Assembly: GCF_963678975.1 (NCBI RefSeq)
Contig: NC_089273.1
Location: 26,355,073-26,419,072 of the forward strand
Length of the DNA: 64,000 nt
Source: Dysidea avara
Lineage: Eukaryota; Porifera; Demospongiae; Dictyoceratida; Dysideidae
Direction: 5' to 3'
Part shown: one piece after another, positions 32,886-42,611 of the stretch
Numbering within the stretch: position 1 is the first letter of the stretch
How the letters are laid out: each line of letters opens with the position of its first letter
Made by a program: the position numbers and the translations under genes
The notes under the pieces: generated by a model
The model's input: only the letters and a program-made list of their open reading frames with translations
Database searches by the model: none
What the model was told of the DNA's origin: nothing

Positions 32886-33314
32886 ACACGTGATCTCCCG
32901 GTTCCTGATTTTACCAAGCAATCTCCCGCTCCCGCTCCCGCTCCTCTCCCGGTTTTACCAATTACCTAGCGTAGCCCTTGAAACGTACCCACTGCAATGA
33001 GGACAATAAGAAGGAGGGAGATTTCCACGATCACGACTGGCCTCGCGACTTGCTGGCACTCTTGCGGCCACCCTACTGTATAAGCGCGCCCTTTATATTC
33101 ATTAAATTATTGTAAACCATAATCGAAAACAGAGGTAATGCGGAAACGCCTTCCGATTATTCATCCCATTCATTGATGAAAAGTTATTCTCGAAGAATCG
33201 TGCGTATACAGGGAGTGATTATGTGATAATCCGAGCTTTTGGCGAATATTCATCCGATCACGGTGAGTTTTTCGTATTTCTTTAATTCCGAATTTCCGTC
33301 GCTCATCTCCTGTG

Positions 33315-33513
33315 TAAAGCACTGTCCATTCTAGCGTACAATGTAGCCACTCAGCACCATGGGTATGATGTGACAAAGGCTCACAAGGAAATCCTGATAA
33401 ATTTTGACGACACTGAGGCTAATGCCTTTGTGGAAAGCTTTGGGCAACCTATTAGTAATTTGCTCCGTGGATGTAGTGTACACTTCGTTCGGTCTGCTTT
33501 AAGAGTTGCTAAA
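33315..33513 (+). pseudogene. MULE-like transposase, middle segment
   Basis: This continues the frame broken at 10013: KALSILAYNVATQHHGYD, then INFDDTEANAF with the likely second catalytic Asp, then LLRGCSVHFVRSALRVAK. It ends where a 5'-truncated LINE begins at 33514. The reading frame resumes at 34335. The pattern of a DDTEA-like Asp followed by a GC.VH.VRS motif fits MULE-type transposases. Confidence 0.65.
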
Positions 33514-34334
33514 GGCCTCGATATGGCAAATGAAACTCAACGTAGATAAATGTCACAGCATGAGTGTAACCCTAAGTAAGCTTTATACTATCTCAAGAAC
33601 CTATTACATGGATAACTCTCCCTTGTCCCAAGTTGACAGTTGCAAGTACTTAGGTGTCATCATCCAATCAGACCTAAAATGGAACATGCATGTCAACTAC
33701 ATAACAGCTAAAGCCAACAAAACATTGGGATTTCTCAAACGTAATATCTCATGTGCCTCAATCCATGCTAAGAAATTAGCATACACCGTATTTATTCGTT
33801 CCCAACTCGAATATGCTGCAACAGTGTGGGAACCCTGGCAGTCTACCTTAATATCCCGGTTAGAGCAGATACAACGAAGAGCAGCCCGGTTTGTGACCAA
33901 TACATACACATGTGACCCTACTGTTAGCGTAACTAACCTTATGGACTAGCTGGACTGGGAATCACTTGAAAGCAGACGATTAAAATTAAGATTATCCATG
34001 ATGTACAAAATTATCCACAATGAAATTGATATCCCATTTGATTTGTATACTAACTTTGCAACATATTCCAGTACAAGAAATTATCATCCTTTTAACCTCC
34101 TATCATTGCAAGCATCAAAGATCTCATATCAGTCCTCATTTTTTCCAGCAACAATTTCACTTTGGAATGATTTACCTAACCTAGCTAAAGACTCTAATTC
34201 ACTTGAAGTATTTAAATCTATAATTAAATTATAATTTACTTATTGTATTGAATTATTTTTTGTGATTTGTCTGTACATTTTTCTTCATTTCTGAAGTTGT
34301 ACAGTATAGGTAAATAATAAAATAATTAAAAAAA
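33514..34334 (+). mobile_element. 5'-truncated LINE (RT C-terminus) inside the transposase gene
   Basis: The frame carries LNVDKCHSMSVT, SCKYLGVIIQSDLKW, LEYAATVWEPW and QIQRRAARFV, typical of the C-terminal part of CR1/Jockey-like reverse transcriptases, then SFFPATISLWNDLP near the end. A TAG interrupts it at 33947. It ends at TAA 34232-34234, followed by an AT-rich 3' tail with AATAATAAAATAATTAAAAA. It sits exactly between two codons of the transposase (AAA|GTA). Confidence 0.85.
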
Positions 34335-35081
34335 GTAGTAAACCATTCTACCACTTCATTTGGCTATCACATCTTTATGGCTATTGCAAAATGCATTCCA
34401 GAAGAACCTTCAACAGACAGAATTCAAACTTGTTTTGATGTTTTGTGTGGTGTGAAAACATTCCAGGAGCTTTCTAGTTATTTACCACCAAACTTTTCCA
34501 AGTTAAATGCTTCAGAAGTAGAAACCAGTGGGTGGAAGCATGCAGTGACTTGGGTTGACTGGTGGAGATGGCCACGTGTATTGAAAAAACTTAGCAAGGC
34601 CTACACAACGTTAACAGTTGCTGAGTGGGACGACTTACCTGCTACAACAAACCCAGTGGAATCGATTAATAGGCAAAGTATTCCATCAAATGTAAAACAA
34701 GTATCACTGATTGAACATTTGTACCTTGAAGATAAGCGACAAGCAATTCTGCAGGTTGCCTCTGAAGCCAACATTACCATTTCATACTACACCAAGAATA
34801 GGGAAAGGAAAAGAGGTGGTAGTCAGTTTTAAAAGCCACCTGAGAAACGCTCGTTGCTGTTGGCAGTACCAACTGACAAGTCTGCAGTAGGTACAAGAGT
34901 TAGTGTAGAATTCTACAGTAATGATTCACAGACTACCACTACTTGGTACAAAGGGACAGTGATAGCATACAATCGCAACAAGGGATATGTGGTGGATTTT
35001 GATGGTTGCGGACCTGAAGAGAACGAATCAATCCGGTCACTGAAGAAAGCTGTGGAAAAGGGTGAAGTAAAGTTAATTTAA
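34335..35081 (+). pseudogene. MULE-like transposase C-terminus with Tudor-like domain
   Basis: The frame resumes with FGYHIFMAIAKCIPEE, then WVDWWRWPRVLKKLSKAY and ATTNPVESINR, whose Glu is the candidate third catalytic residue. A TAA at 34830 breaks the frame once. It then continues through VGTRVSVEF, WYKGTVIAYN and YVVDFDGCGPEENE, a barrel-like pattern resembling Tudor or Agenet readers, to TAA at 35079. A Tudor-like tail could direct insertion to marked chromatin (inference). Confidence 0.65.
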
Positions 35082-35090
35082 GTGTACATT

Positions 35091-35096
35091 AATAAA
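35091..35096 (+). terminator. AATAAA polyadenylation signal of the transposase gene
   Basis: AATAAA lies 9 bases after the stop codon at 35081. This close spacing is common in compact transposon genes. Confidence 0.5.
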
Positions 35097-35194
35097 ACAC
35101 TATAGCTGCATAGTACAATTTGGTGACAAATTCATAGACTTTTTGTAAACCACAAGCTGGTAATAAATGGTGTATGAGTTCCAGTGGCTAGATT

Positions 35195-35440
35195 GCTTAT
35201 AATCATTATGATCTATACACATTGCAAACTTATTTATACTGGGAAATTGTGTGATTAATATTCATTATGATCTATATACACATACTACGTATAATCATTG
35301 TAATTATTTTCTTTTCTTTATACTGAGAAATTGTGATTAATATTCATTATAATCTACATACTCATGCTATAATTGTGTGATTATAATATTCATTATGCCG
35401 ATCTGTACATGCACATGCTGTAATCATTGTAATTATTATT
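35195..35440. repeat. Degenerate AT-rich tandem repeat
   Basis: Three to four copies of a unit of about 70-95 bp contain TATTCATTATGATCTA and ATAATCATTGTAATTATT. It lies just downstream of the transposase gene and may be part of that element's 3' end. Confidence 0.55.
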
Positions 35441-35929
35441 GGTTAAACTGTATTGCATGTCAGAATGTGGCTGCAGGTTGGATAATGCATTGACTGAGAG
35501 TGGAGCTGTAACACTACACTGGACAAAACAGCCAATGGAATTACCATAGATATCCAATGTTAATGATCCTATGACTATCCCATTGCATTAAGAACTTGAA
35601 ATATATTCATGTATTTACCATGCATTTTCATGAGCTACATTGTCCCATGAAAACTCACTTGAGCTCACTCAAGCTCATTGATGGGTCATGAATTTTTCTT
35701 TATATCATGGGTAACTTCTTAGCTATAGATACATGTATTCATGGGGTTTTTCACATGCACATAACTATGGTGGTTAAATATTCAGTAAGAATGAATCCTG
35801 TTATACAAGATCTTTAACTATTACTTTAACACTGCCTTTACTGATTTATACACATTTTCATCTGCTACAAACAGGAGCCACCAAATTAAATTATTTAAGC
35901 ATCAGTCCAGACTACTTTGTATACAAATG
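35441..35929. other. Non-coding stretch
   Basis: No gene or repeat with clear borders seen. The end of the kinase-helicase-transposase element could lie here, but I found no terminal repeat. Confidence 0.3.
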
Positions 35930-35932
35930 TAA

Positions 35933-36346
35933 GGCCAGGCCAAATTAATTCACAGTTTATCGTCACCGCCCGCATGGATTTTTAGAAATAGAGCAATAAT
36001 TTCATAATTCATTATTTCTCACGTGATAATCATTGCTTACGCTTCCGAACTCGTTTTTGTATATTAAAACATGGTGTGTGCAACAAACGTGACGATTATT
36101 TCCAGCCTGGACTCGTTAGTACCTTCAATAAATGGATTTCTAAAGAGAGATCGCATAAACGAATAGCTAAGTATTAACAGTGACGTAATCAAATAAGCTC
36201 TGCAATCATTTTTAAAGTAGCTAGTAACTGTGTGAAGCTACTTTTTAAATGTTTTTCCATGTTAAAAATATGAAAAATGACCTCCCGCCCGCATGACTTT
36301 TTTTAAATATCCCGGACGATAAACTGTCAATCAACTTGGCCTGGCC
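35933..36346. mobile_element. 414-bp MITE with TAA duplication
   Basis: TAA flanks both sides (35930-35932 and 36347-36349). The inverted ends read GGCCAGGCCAAATTAATTCA and, on the right, the complement of GGCCAGGCCAAGTTGATTGA, followed by CAGTTTATCGTC. CCGCCCGCATG recurs in both arms. A TAA target fits PIF/Harbinger MITEs. Confidence 0.8.
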
Positions 36347-36409
36347 TAATTATTTCTTTAACAGAGTAATTAATGATTGGAATCAATATGTGTATAAGTA
36401 GCTAATAAC

Positions 36410-36456
36410 AAAGGCACAGCCTGTAACATTTGATCGGGCATGCAAGCTGTGCCTTT
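36410..36456. repeat. Short hairpin AAAGGCACAGC
   Basis: AAAGGCACAGC and GCTGTGCCTTT are perfect inverted arms around about 25 bases. It may be a terminal-repeat remnant. Confidence 0.45.
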
Positions 36457-36584
36457 ATACCATTATTTAATCATGCTCATAATCATAATGAACTGAGCAG
36501 CTATAGTTGCTCCATGAAATGCAGGAGAAACATACAGTAAGCACCACAGTTGGCATAGCTATCCACATGTCCGGTATCTTCAGC

Positions 36585-36740
36585 CGCAGCTGTTCCAGCG
36601 GTGTACTAGGGTTTCGTATATAACTCGCAGTTATCCCAGCGGTGTACTAGGGTTTCGTATATAAAGGAAATCGCCTCGCAGTTATCCTAGCGATATAGCT
36701 AAGTTTTATGTATAAAGAATGAGCCTCGCAGTTAATGTCG
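36585..36740. repeat. Three-copy tandem repeat of about 50 bp
   Basis: Units contain CTCGCAGTTATCCCAGCGG and GTGTACTAGGGTTTCGTATA. The first two copies are nearly identical and the third is diverged. A partial fourth follows. Confidence 0.7.
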
Positions 36741-37149
36741 CACAATAATATTATAATGCTGATTATAAGATGCTTTGCATGATGGGTAATCCTGCAATCA
36801 TCCCGCGTTTGTATGAAAAAATTGCAGCATGCAGTAGGTTTACTAGTTAATCAAATTTTCTTTAAACCAAAGCTGTTTATTGCGAATTGCAAAGCTTTAA
36901 ATAGATGGGATTTTGTAGTGGAATTTAGCTATCATCTGATCACCGCCATACGCGTATGGTACAAAATATGCATATGCCAGGTATAGAACAGCCACACGTT
37001 TTCTAAGCGCGTCTAATGTAATTACTTGTGCAGCCGCTCTATTCAAGGGCGGATTTGGGGGGCTTGAGGCGCTGAAGCCCCCCCTTCCAAAATTTTACAT
37101 TGAGCAAGCTAGGAAGCTTCTAGAAGCTGTAGTACAGGTGTAATCGCAA

Positions 37150-37935
37150 TTTATATACATGTAATATTATTATTATTATTGTTAATTAGCAAAGCTCACT
37201 AGGGGCAACACGCTAATGAGCATTACAATCACACATTATATTATATTACTTACAGCGTTCTTAAATGTTTCAAGATCTATTGTGTCGATGTTAGGAATTT
37301 GAAGGGAGCTCCATTGAATAATTGTTCGAGGGAGGAAGGAGTATTTGTACACATCAACTCTTGTTTGCAATTGAGTTAACTTGAGAGGATGTTGAGCACG
37401 GGTGGAGGACACTGGAGTTGGTGACGGTAAGCAATGATCAGGTATTGCTAGTAAGTTCCTGACAATCTTTAATAGGAAGGCGAGTCTAGCAATTGTTCTT
37501 CTGTTTTGAAGTGTAGGCCATTCAAGACTGGTTAACATGTCTGTGATGCTATCATGGTTTTGGTTAGATCTGTGCCAGGGTTTGTTCAAAACGAAACGAG
37601 CAGCGCGGTGTTGAATCATTTCTAGTTTACTAATACTAGTGTGATGATAGGGGTCCCAGATGGTTGAGCAGTATTCTAATGATGGTAAGAGCAATTGTTT
37701 GTAGACGTGTTCTTTAATTTCTGATGGTGCATTGTGGAGATTTCTTTTTAAGAATCCAAGGAGTCGATTTGCCTTGTTACAGATGTAATTGATGTGAGGA
37801 TCCCATGATAATTTGTGGTGGAAACGGATTCCAAGGTAATTGTGTTCTAATACTGTAGCCAGTGGAATGTCGGACATTTTGTGCAATGAAATGATGGAAA
37901 GAGCAAGGAGAATAGTTAATCTTATCCAAGAATTA
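37150..37935 (-). mobile_element. 5'-truncated LINE, RT C-terminus
   Basis: The minus-strand frame (37886-37236) has HNYLGIRFHHKLSWDPHI, LEYCSTIWDPY, MIQHRAARFVLN and SFLPRTIIQWSSL, characteristic of the C-terminal region of CR1/Jockey-like RTs. The frame is open to TAA. A (TAA/ATT)n tail at about 37160-37190 marks the 3' end. Only the last 216 codons or so remain, and RT catalytic motifs are missing. Confidence 0.85.
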
Positions 37936-37984
37936 CTAAGAGGGATTCAAATTATACTTTTGAAGTATTTCTTACCTTAGAAAT

Positions 37985-38025
37985 CCGAAATACTCTAATA
38001 GAACAGTCAACTACTCTAATAGAAC
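37985..38025. repeat. Two tandem copies of the dispersed 28-bp motif
   Basis: ATACTCTAATAGAACAGTCA is followed directly by a shorter ACTCTAATAGAACATCC. Same motif as at 1354-1730 and 52543-52600. Confidence 0.6.
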
Positions 38026-38149
38026 ATCCATCATTAAAACTATAATTTTCAAGAAATTACCAGACTGAGCGTAAGCTGAAATTAAACCTATTCTTCTAGA
38101 CCTGTGCACTGCTACCCTCACTATTGTACCAAACATCCTGCCACATACC

Positions 38150-39435
38150 AATCACTTCAGGTAAAAGATTTATACCTTTAATGTACTGTGTAGAAGACAT
38201 CAACTAGTCTGGCGCGGCCGCCCCTTCAATTAGAGATTAAGGGTCTGGTCTGTCTAGCATCGCGTATTTGTGCCAGATTACGAGAATCAGGTGCAACCAA
38301 TCAGATCACTCGGTTGCAAATTAACGCATAACTCGTACGAACTTTACTCGCACATTGTGATGGTGACAGTACGTGGAGATATCTTTTCTGAAAGCTGAAG
38401 AACAGAAGGCATTTGTCGAGAATACTTTTGTCGACTTCTTGATTAAGTAAGACATTATCGATAACAACGAAAACAAAGGAATATGAATTTAATTTGTGCG
38501 GTTATTATGACGTATTACCGCATTCCATGTGCACAAGTACGTGATGCTAGACAGACCAGACCCTTAATCTCTAATCGAAGGGGCGGCCGCGCCAGACTAG
38601 ACATCAACATACTTCAAGAAGATTTAAAATAAACTGTCAGAATGGGCCGATACTTGGCAACTTAAGTTCAATATTAGTAAATGTACAGTTATACGTTGCA
38701 CGAGATCCTTATCACCACTCACTCACGACTACACACTTCACAGTCACATACTAGATATATCTGATCAACATATGTATCTAGGAGTCTTAATTCATAAATC
38801 ACTGTCTTGGTCACCTCACATATCAAATGTTGTCAATAACGCATCTAGAACACGCAATTTCTTAAAACGCAATCTAAACAAATGTTCAAAACAAGTTAAA
38901 GAATCAGCTTACCTAACAATGGTGAGACCACAACTAGAGTATGCATCTGCTGTCTGGGATCCCTACCACGTTGGAGATATTTCAGAGTTAGAGAAAGTAC
39001 AACGAAGAGCAGCACGCTGGGTGTTGAATGACTATGGCAGATTCAGTTCAGTTTCTCTAATGTTGGATCAGCTAAAATGGCCTACATTACAAGTTCGTCG
39101 GAAATTATCTAGGTTACAAATATTGCATAAGATACACTACCAACAGTTATCACTCCAAATTCCTCATTATTACTTACCAAAAACATGACCAACAAGACAA
39201 TACCACCATCTTCACTATATCTTACCTACCTCATCCACCACGGCATACCAAAGCAGCTATTTCTGAAGAACAATAAATGACTGGAACATACTACCAACTG
39301 ATACAATTGAAATTGCAGATACTGATCTATTTATGACTAGACTCCAATCATATTATTGTACCTAATGTATTTGTGTTTATGTGATTCCAGAGCACACCAG
39401 CAGGACTGACTGCTCAGTAAACAATAATAATAATA
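38150..39435 (+). mobile_element. Truncated LINE fragment interrupted by a MITE
   Basis: The coding part includes EWADTWQLKFNISKC (about 38642), MYLGVLIHKSLSWSPHI, LEYASAVWDPY, KVQRRAARWVLND and LPTDTIEI near the end. It is broken by a frameshift near 38630 and stops near 39188 and 39264. The end TGACTGCTCAGTAAACAATA then (ATA)n is the 3' tail. A MITE at 38205-38600 separates the segment encoding EDINILQEDL. Confidence 0.8.
38205..38600. mobile_element. 396-bp MITE with 8-bp TSD ACATCAAC
   Basis: ACATCAAC occurs at 38197-38204 and 38601-38608. The terminal inverted repeats are about 67 bp, starting TAGTCTGGCGCGGCCGCC and containing TTAAGGGTCTGGTCTG, with one or two mismatches. An 8-bp target is hAT-like. 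It is inserted in the LINE coding sequence, so it is younger than the LINE. Confidence 0.85.
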
Positions 39436-39571
39436 ATAGTACTATAAATTGTATAAACATCATTAATTGACAATCTATTCTGAAATAACCTTTTCTGTCA
39501 AATAGTGAAAGTTTTTTTAGGCTCTGCTACAAACTTGATTCTTGGGTTGAATGCTTCTCTTGCAAGTAAAA

Positions 39572-39810
39572 CAGCAGTCTTACATAATTCATACACAAAT
39601 AGCTACTGACTGTATTTATTCCGTCTATGTTTAGGTGTTGGAACTAATAGTCCAAATATTTTACCTTGGCTCAAACAAAAACAGATCACAGCCCCCAATA
39701 GTGAATAACATTAGAGTAGTTTATAGATTTGAGGTTTGTTTTGTCTCATTATAAGGAGTTGTTCCAATACTGAATAAAGACCGGGTTTGAATATGTAGTA
39801 TTGGAACACC
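39572..39810. repeat. Dispersed repeat, copy 1
   Basis: This copy matches 47680-47930 in inverted orientation over about 240 bp. It contains TTAGGTGTTGGAACTAATAG and ends TAGTATTGGAACACC. The two words are imperfect inverted ends, so the core may be a MITE of about 180 bp. Confidence 0.65.
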
Positions 39811-40896
39811 CCTTTTGCTGTGGAATTTCTTAGCTTTTATAAAATTCACAAGGCTGCAACAACTGAGAGCTGTTCATTTTTGTTTCCCTTACTTCCTATG
39901 CTACCTTTGTATAAATCTAGCAGCTTTGGAGTTTGTACTATCAAATTCCTTGAAGCTCAACTTTAACCTTAAATGATACTGGTTGTTATGATCATTGTGT
40001 GCTAAAAGGGGTTAGTTTTGGCCAAAAACTAGTTGTATTTGTAGACTAGTTGTAAAACAATTATAATGATGGATGGATACATCATTTTAAAAGTTAGATT
40101 GAAATAGCAACCTGCACGCCAGAACAGTGGCTACATATGAATTAGATCCAATCCTGTGTTTTAAATATTCTCCATGACCTTACATTCAATTAACTATACA
40201 TTCTTTATTTTCTTTGACAAGCCACTGTCATACATTTTCTTAAAATCCAATAACAAGAAACATTGTACAGTTCTGTTTTTATTTAAAATTACTTCCAACT
40301 GAACTCATTCATCTTGTACCCACATTTGGTTAAAGATAGCTTCTAGATTCAATATTGTGATAGCCATTTGCCAAAAAATTCCAGAGGTGCAGGAGCATAT
40401 ATGCCACCAGATCTAGAGTCCCTAGCTGGAGAATTATACACAGCTGAGTGACAATCACATGCACTCCACACACTGGAGAGTCAGTCTACTTGCACTCTCC
40501 ACTCCCACTTACCCTCTCTACTGTTTGGACAGCTAGTGTAGTTTGAGCCATGAGACTGTAAATTATGCTATACTTCAAAACACTAAATTTGATCATGTGT
40601 AGCTGATACCCATATGTTTCCACTACTAGTTCTTTAAGATGTTAGACTAAGATTGAATTTTAGCTACATGGCTGTGCTCTTTAGTTATATTGACAAGCTG
40701 TAGGGGAATAATGGTATCACATAAACAAAGTGACATCATTTTCACTCAAAATTACTACCAAAGTAAATCTTAGTAGGCCAAATTTGCAAAAAATTCCTGT
40801 GGGGGCATGCCCACAGACTCCCTAGATAGAGCATGCTCCGCATGCTGAGTGTGCCTTCTAACACTACTTTCTTGCCACATATATAAATGTCCATGT
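39811..40896. other. Non-coding stretch
   Basis: No gene is seen. CTGTGGGGGCATGCCCACAG at about 40798-40817 is a short palindromic word of the kind found at decayed element ends. Confidence 0.35.
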
Positions 40897-41057
40897 TACA
40901 CTGTAAATTCAGAACTGAGTGTGAAGCTCATACTGATGGTATGACTGATGCGGTCGCTTAGTATGATCTTCATACTTCAGAAGTATGAGCGTCACACTTT
41001 GAAGTATGATCATCATACTAAGTGACCGCAGGAGTCATACCATCAATTTACAGTGTA
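40897..41057. mobile_element. 161-bp hairpin MITE with ACACTGTAAA ends
   Basis: The arms pair almost throughout: GATGGTATGACTGATGCGGT with the complement of GATGGTATGACTCCTGCGGT, and AGTATGATCTTCATACTTC with its inverted form. Same family as 24900-24993. Confidence 0.7.
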
Positions 41058-41188
41058 GCACCCCCCTTTCTGAAATCCTAGATCGGCCCCTGCTATTATC
41101 TGTGGTGGAAGCAATGATGTTTTCTTACTAGGAGGTTAGTTCTATGTAATGTACTCAACTATTACTTTACTGCAGATAGTTTTTAGGG

Positions 41189-41404
41189 TGTGATAGACTG
41201 ACTAATATAGCTATAACCGTGTGTAATGTTTTATGACGTCATTAATGGTACCTGTATCTATATATACTGTGTTTGACCATGTATTCAGTTAGTTGTAGTT
41301 GTCTATGTTATTCCTGATATATCTATTGAGTTATTAACTATATTAACTGTGGTCGTTCGCGTGCAAACGATAGCTATTAGCTTATCAGATAGTGATACAC
41401 GACA
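41189..41404 (+). repeat. 5' LTR of Ty3/gypsy-type element (216 bp)
   Basis: It begins TGTGATAGACTGAC and ends ACACGACA. TAGGG precedes it at 41184-41188 and recurs after the 3' LTR. It differs from the 3' LTR by about seven substitutions and one 2-bp indel. Several are C/T changes at CpG. Confidence 0.95.
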
Positions 41405-41430
41405 TATTGGCGACGAGATAAACTGGAAGA
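41405..41430 (+). promoter_or_regulatory. Candidate primer-binding site and leader
   Basis: TATTGGCGACGAGATAAAC follows the LTR directly. TGGCGACGAG-type sites are the usual PBS position in this element class. I did not identify the matching tRNA. Confidence 0.55.
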
Positions 41431-42138
41431 ATGGCTACTCATGGTTCTGTTTCACCTTTCGACCCAGAGAAAGAAGAGTGGAGCGCCTATGTTGAGCGTC
41501 TCGACTATTACCTAGTGGCAAACGGCGTTGAGGATGACGCCAAGAAGGTCGCGATATTGATGTCTAACAGTGGACCTACAGTGTATGGAACTATTCGAAG
41601 TTTGGTAGACGCTGAAGCAAGGAAGGGAATCAAGTATAAAGACTTAATTGCTATCCTAACAGCTCACTTCGACCCTAAACCGTCACCTATAGTGCAGAGG
41701 TTCAAGTTCTACAATCGCGCCAGGGCGAAGGGAGAGACCATCGCTGCGTACGTAGCTTCGCTACGCGCGTTAGCTGAGTACTGCGACTTTGGAGATTCCT
41801 TATCTACTATGCTACGAGATCGCTTGGTTTGTGGCGTAAACCACGGAGGAATTCAACGCCGACTCCTGGCTGAAAAGGATCTCACGTATAAGAAGGCCCA
41901 CGAACTAGCAGTAACTTTGGAAGCTGCAGCCAAAGGCAGCAAAGACATCAGCACCACCGCCACTCAGCAAATAGAGCCATTTGTAAATTACACGAAGGGT
42001 GTTAATTTTAAGCAAAGATCAGGAAAGACAACCAACTCATCGCGGGCCAAGCTACCAGATGGGCCCCAGATCAAAACTTGCTACCGTTGTGGAGACAGAC
42101 ACTTAGCATCCTAGTGCAAGTTCCGGACTGCAGAATGC
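41431..42138 (+). pseudogene. Ty3/gypsy gag-like region
   Basis: The frame from the ATG at 41431 encodes a capsid-like segment (WSAYVERLDYYLVANGV, then VQRFKFYNRARAKGETIAAY) and a zinc knuckle starting CYRCGDRH at about 42082. A TAG at 42112 falls inside this knuckle, and a frameshift at 42139 precedes a second knuckle. It probably formed the particle and bound RNA. As written it is inactivated. Confidence 0.9.
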
Positions 42139-42611
42139 CCCGATGCCACAAGACTGGACACATTGCAAAGGTGTGTAAGTCCAAACCAGAAGAAAAGTCT
42201 CACCACAGTGGCAAGAAATTTCACCACTACTTGGAGGAAATCCCAGACCTCCCAGACACAGAGGACTCTTCATATGGATTGTTCACTCTACAAAGTGAAA
42301 CCCATGACTCAATACTGATACAGCTTGAGCTAAACAATGTTCCTGTCAGGATGGAACTAGATACTGGAGCATCACTGACTTTGATCAATAAGGCTTCCTA
42401 TGATCTCATTGCACAGAATGGGAAAGCTGCCCTTAAGCAACCTGTAGTGAATTTGAGAACCTACACTGGTGAAGCTGTGAAGATGCTGGGGAGCACCACT
42501 GTAGAAGTGAAGTATGGTGAGAAATGCATACACCTGACTGTTCATGTAGTGGAAGGGAAGGGACCAAACTTGTTAGGTAGAGACTGGCTAAGTAAGCTTA
42601 ATATTAACTAA
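42139..42611 (+). pseudogene. Second zinc knuckle and aspartic protease region
   Basis: In the shifted frame CHKTGHIAKVC completes the second knuckle. The protease has the active-site motif MELDTGASLTLI (about 42352) and a C-terminal GRDWLSKL. A TAA at 42609 separates it from the RT. Retroviral-type aspartic proteases act as dimers to process the polyprotein. Confidence 0.85.

Larger units (their letters stand above)
30522..32966. mobile_element. 2.4-kb TIR element with 8-bp TSD TAGCGTAG
   Basis: TAGCGTAG flanks the element at 30514-30521 and 32967-32974. Terminal inverted repeats of about 80 bp begin GGGAATTGGTAAAACCGGGA on the left and are matched on the right. They contain a GGGAGC-type triplicated block, then ATTGCTTGGTAAAATCAGGA. 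An 8-bp target suggests the hAT, P or KDZ-like range. The only gene visible is a two-exon protein with a C19-like end, and no DDE domain is seen, so it is probably mobilised in trans. Confidence 0.8.
10014..33314. mobile_element. 23.3-kb insertion splitting the transposase gene
   Basis: TAA occurs at both edges (10011-10013 and 33315-33317). Removing 10014-33317 restores one continuous reading frame across the transposase domain. The left end reads TTCACAGGAAACGTACGACG and the right end is the complement of CACAGGAGATGAGCGACGG. About 22 of 30 bases match, so these may be terminal inverted repeats of one element. A 3-bp TAA target duplication is typical of PIF/Harbinger elements. No Harbinger transposase is visible inside, and the interior carries several younger elements. 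The alternative is a very long intron: the left edge offers G|GTAATT and the right edge TAAAG|CA, which would also keep frame. Confidence 0.55.

Noticed and set aside
10014-33314. Polinton/Maverick or viral giant element
   Set aside because: No capsid, DNA polymerase B, integrase or ATPase frames were seen, and the edge duplication is 3 bp, not 6.
33506-35081. A single protein combining RT and transposase C-terminus
   Set aside because: The RT segment has its own stop and A-rich tail and sits exactly between two codons of the transposase, so it is an inserted LINE.
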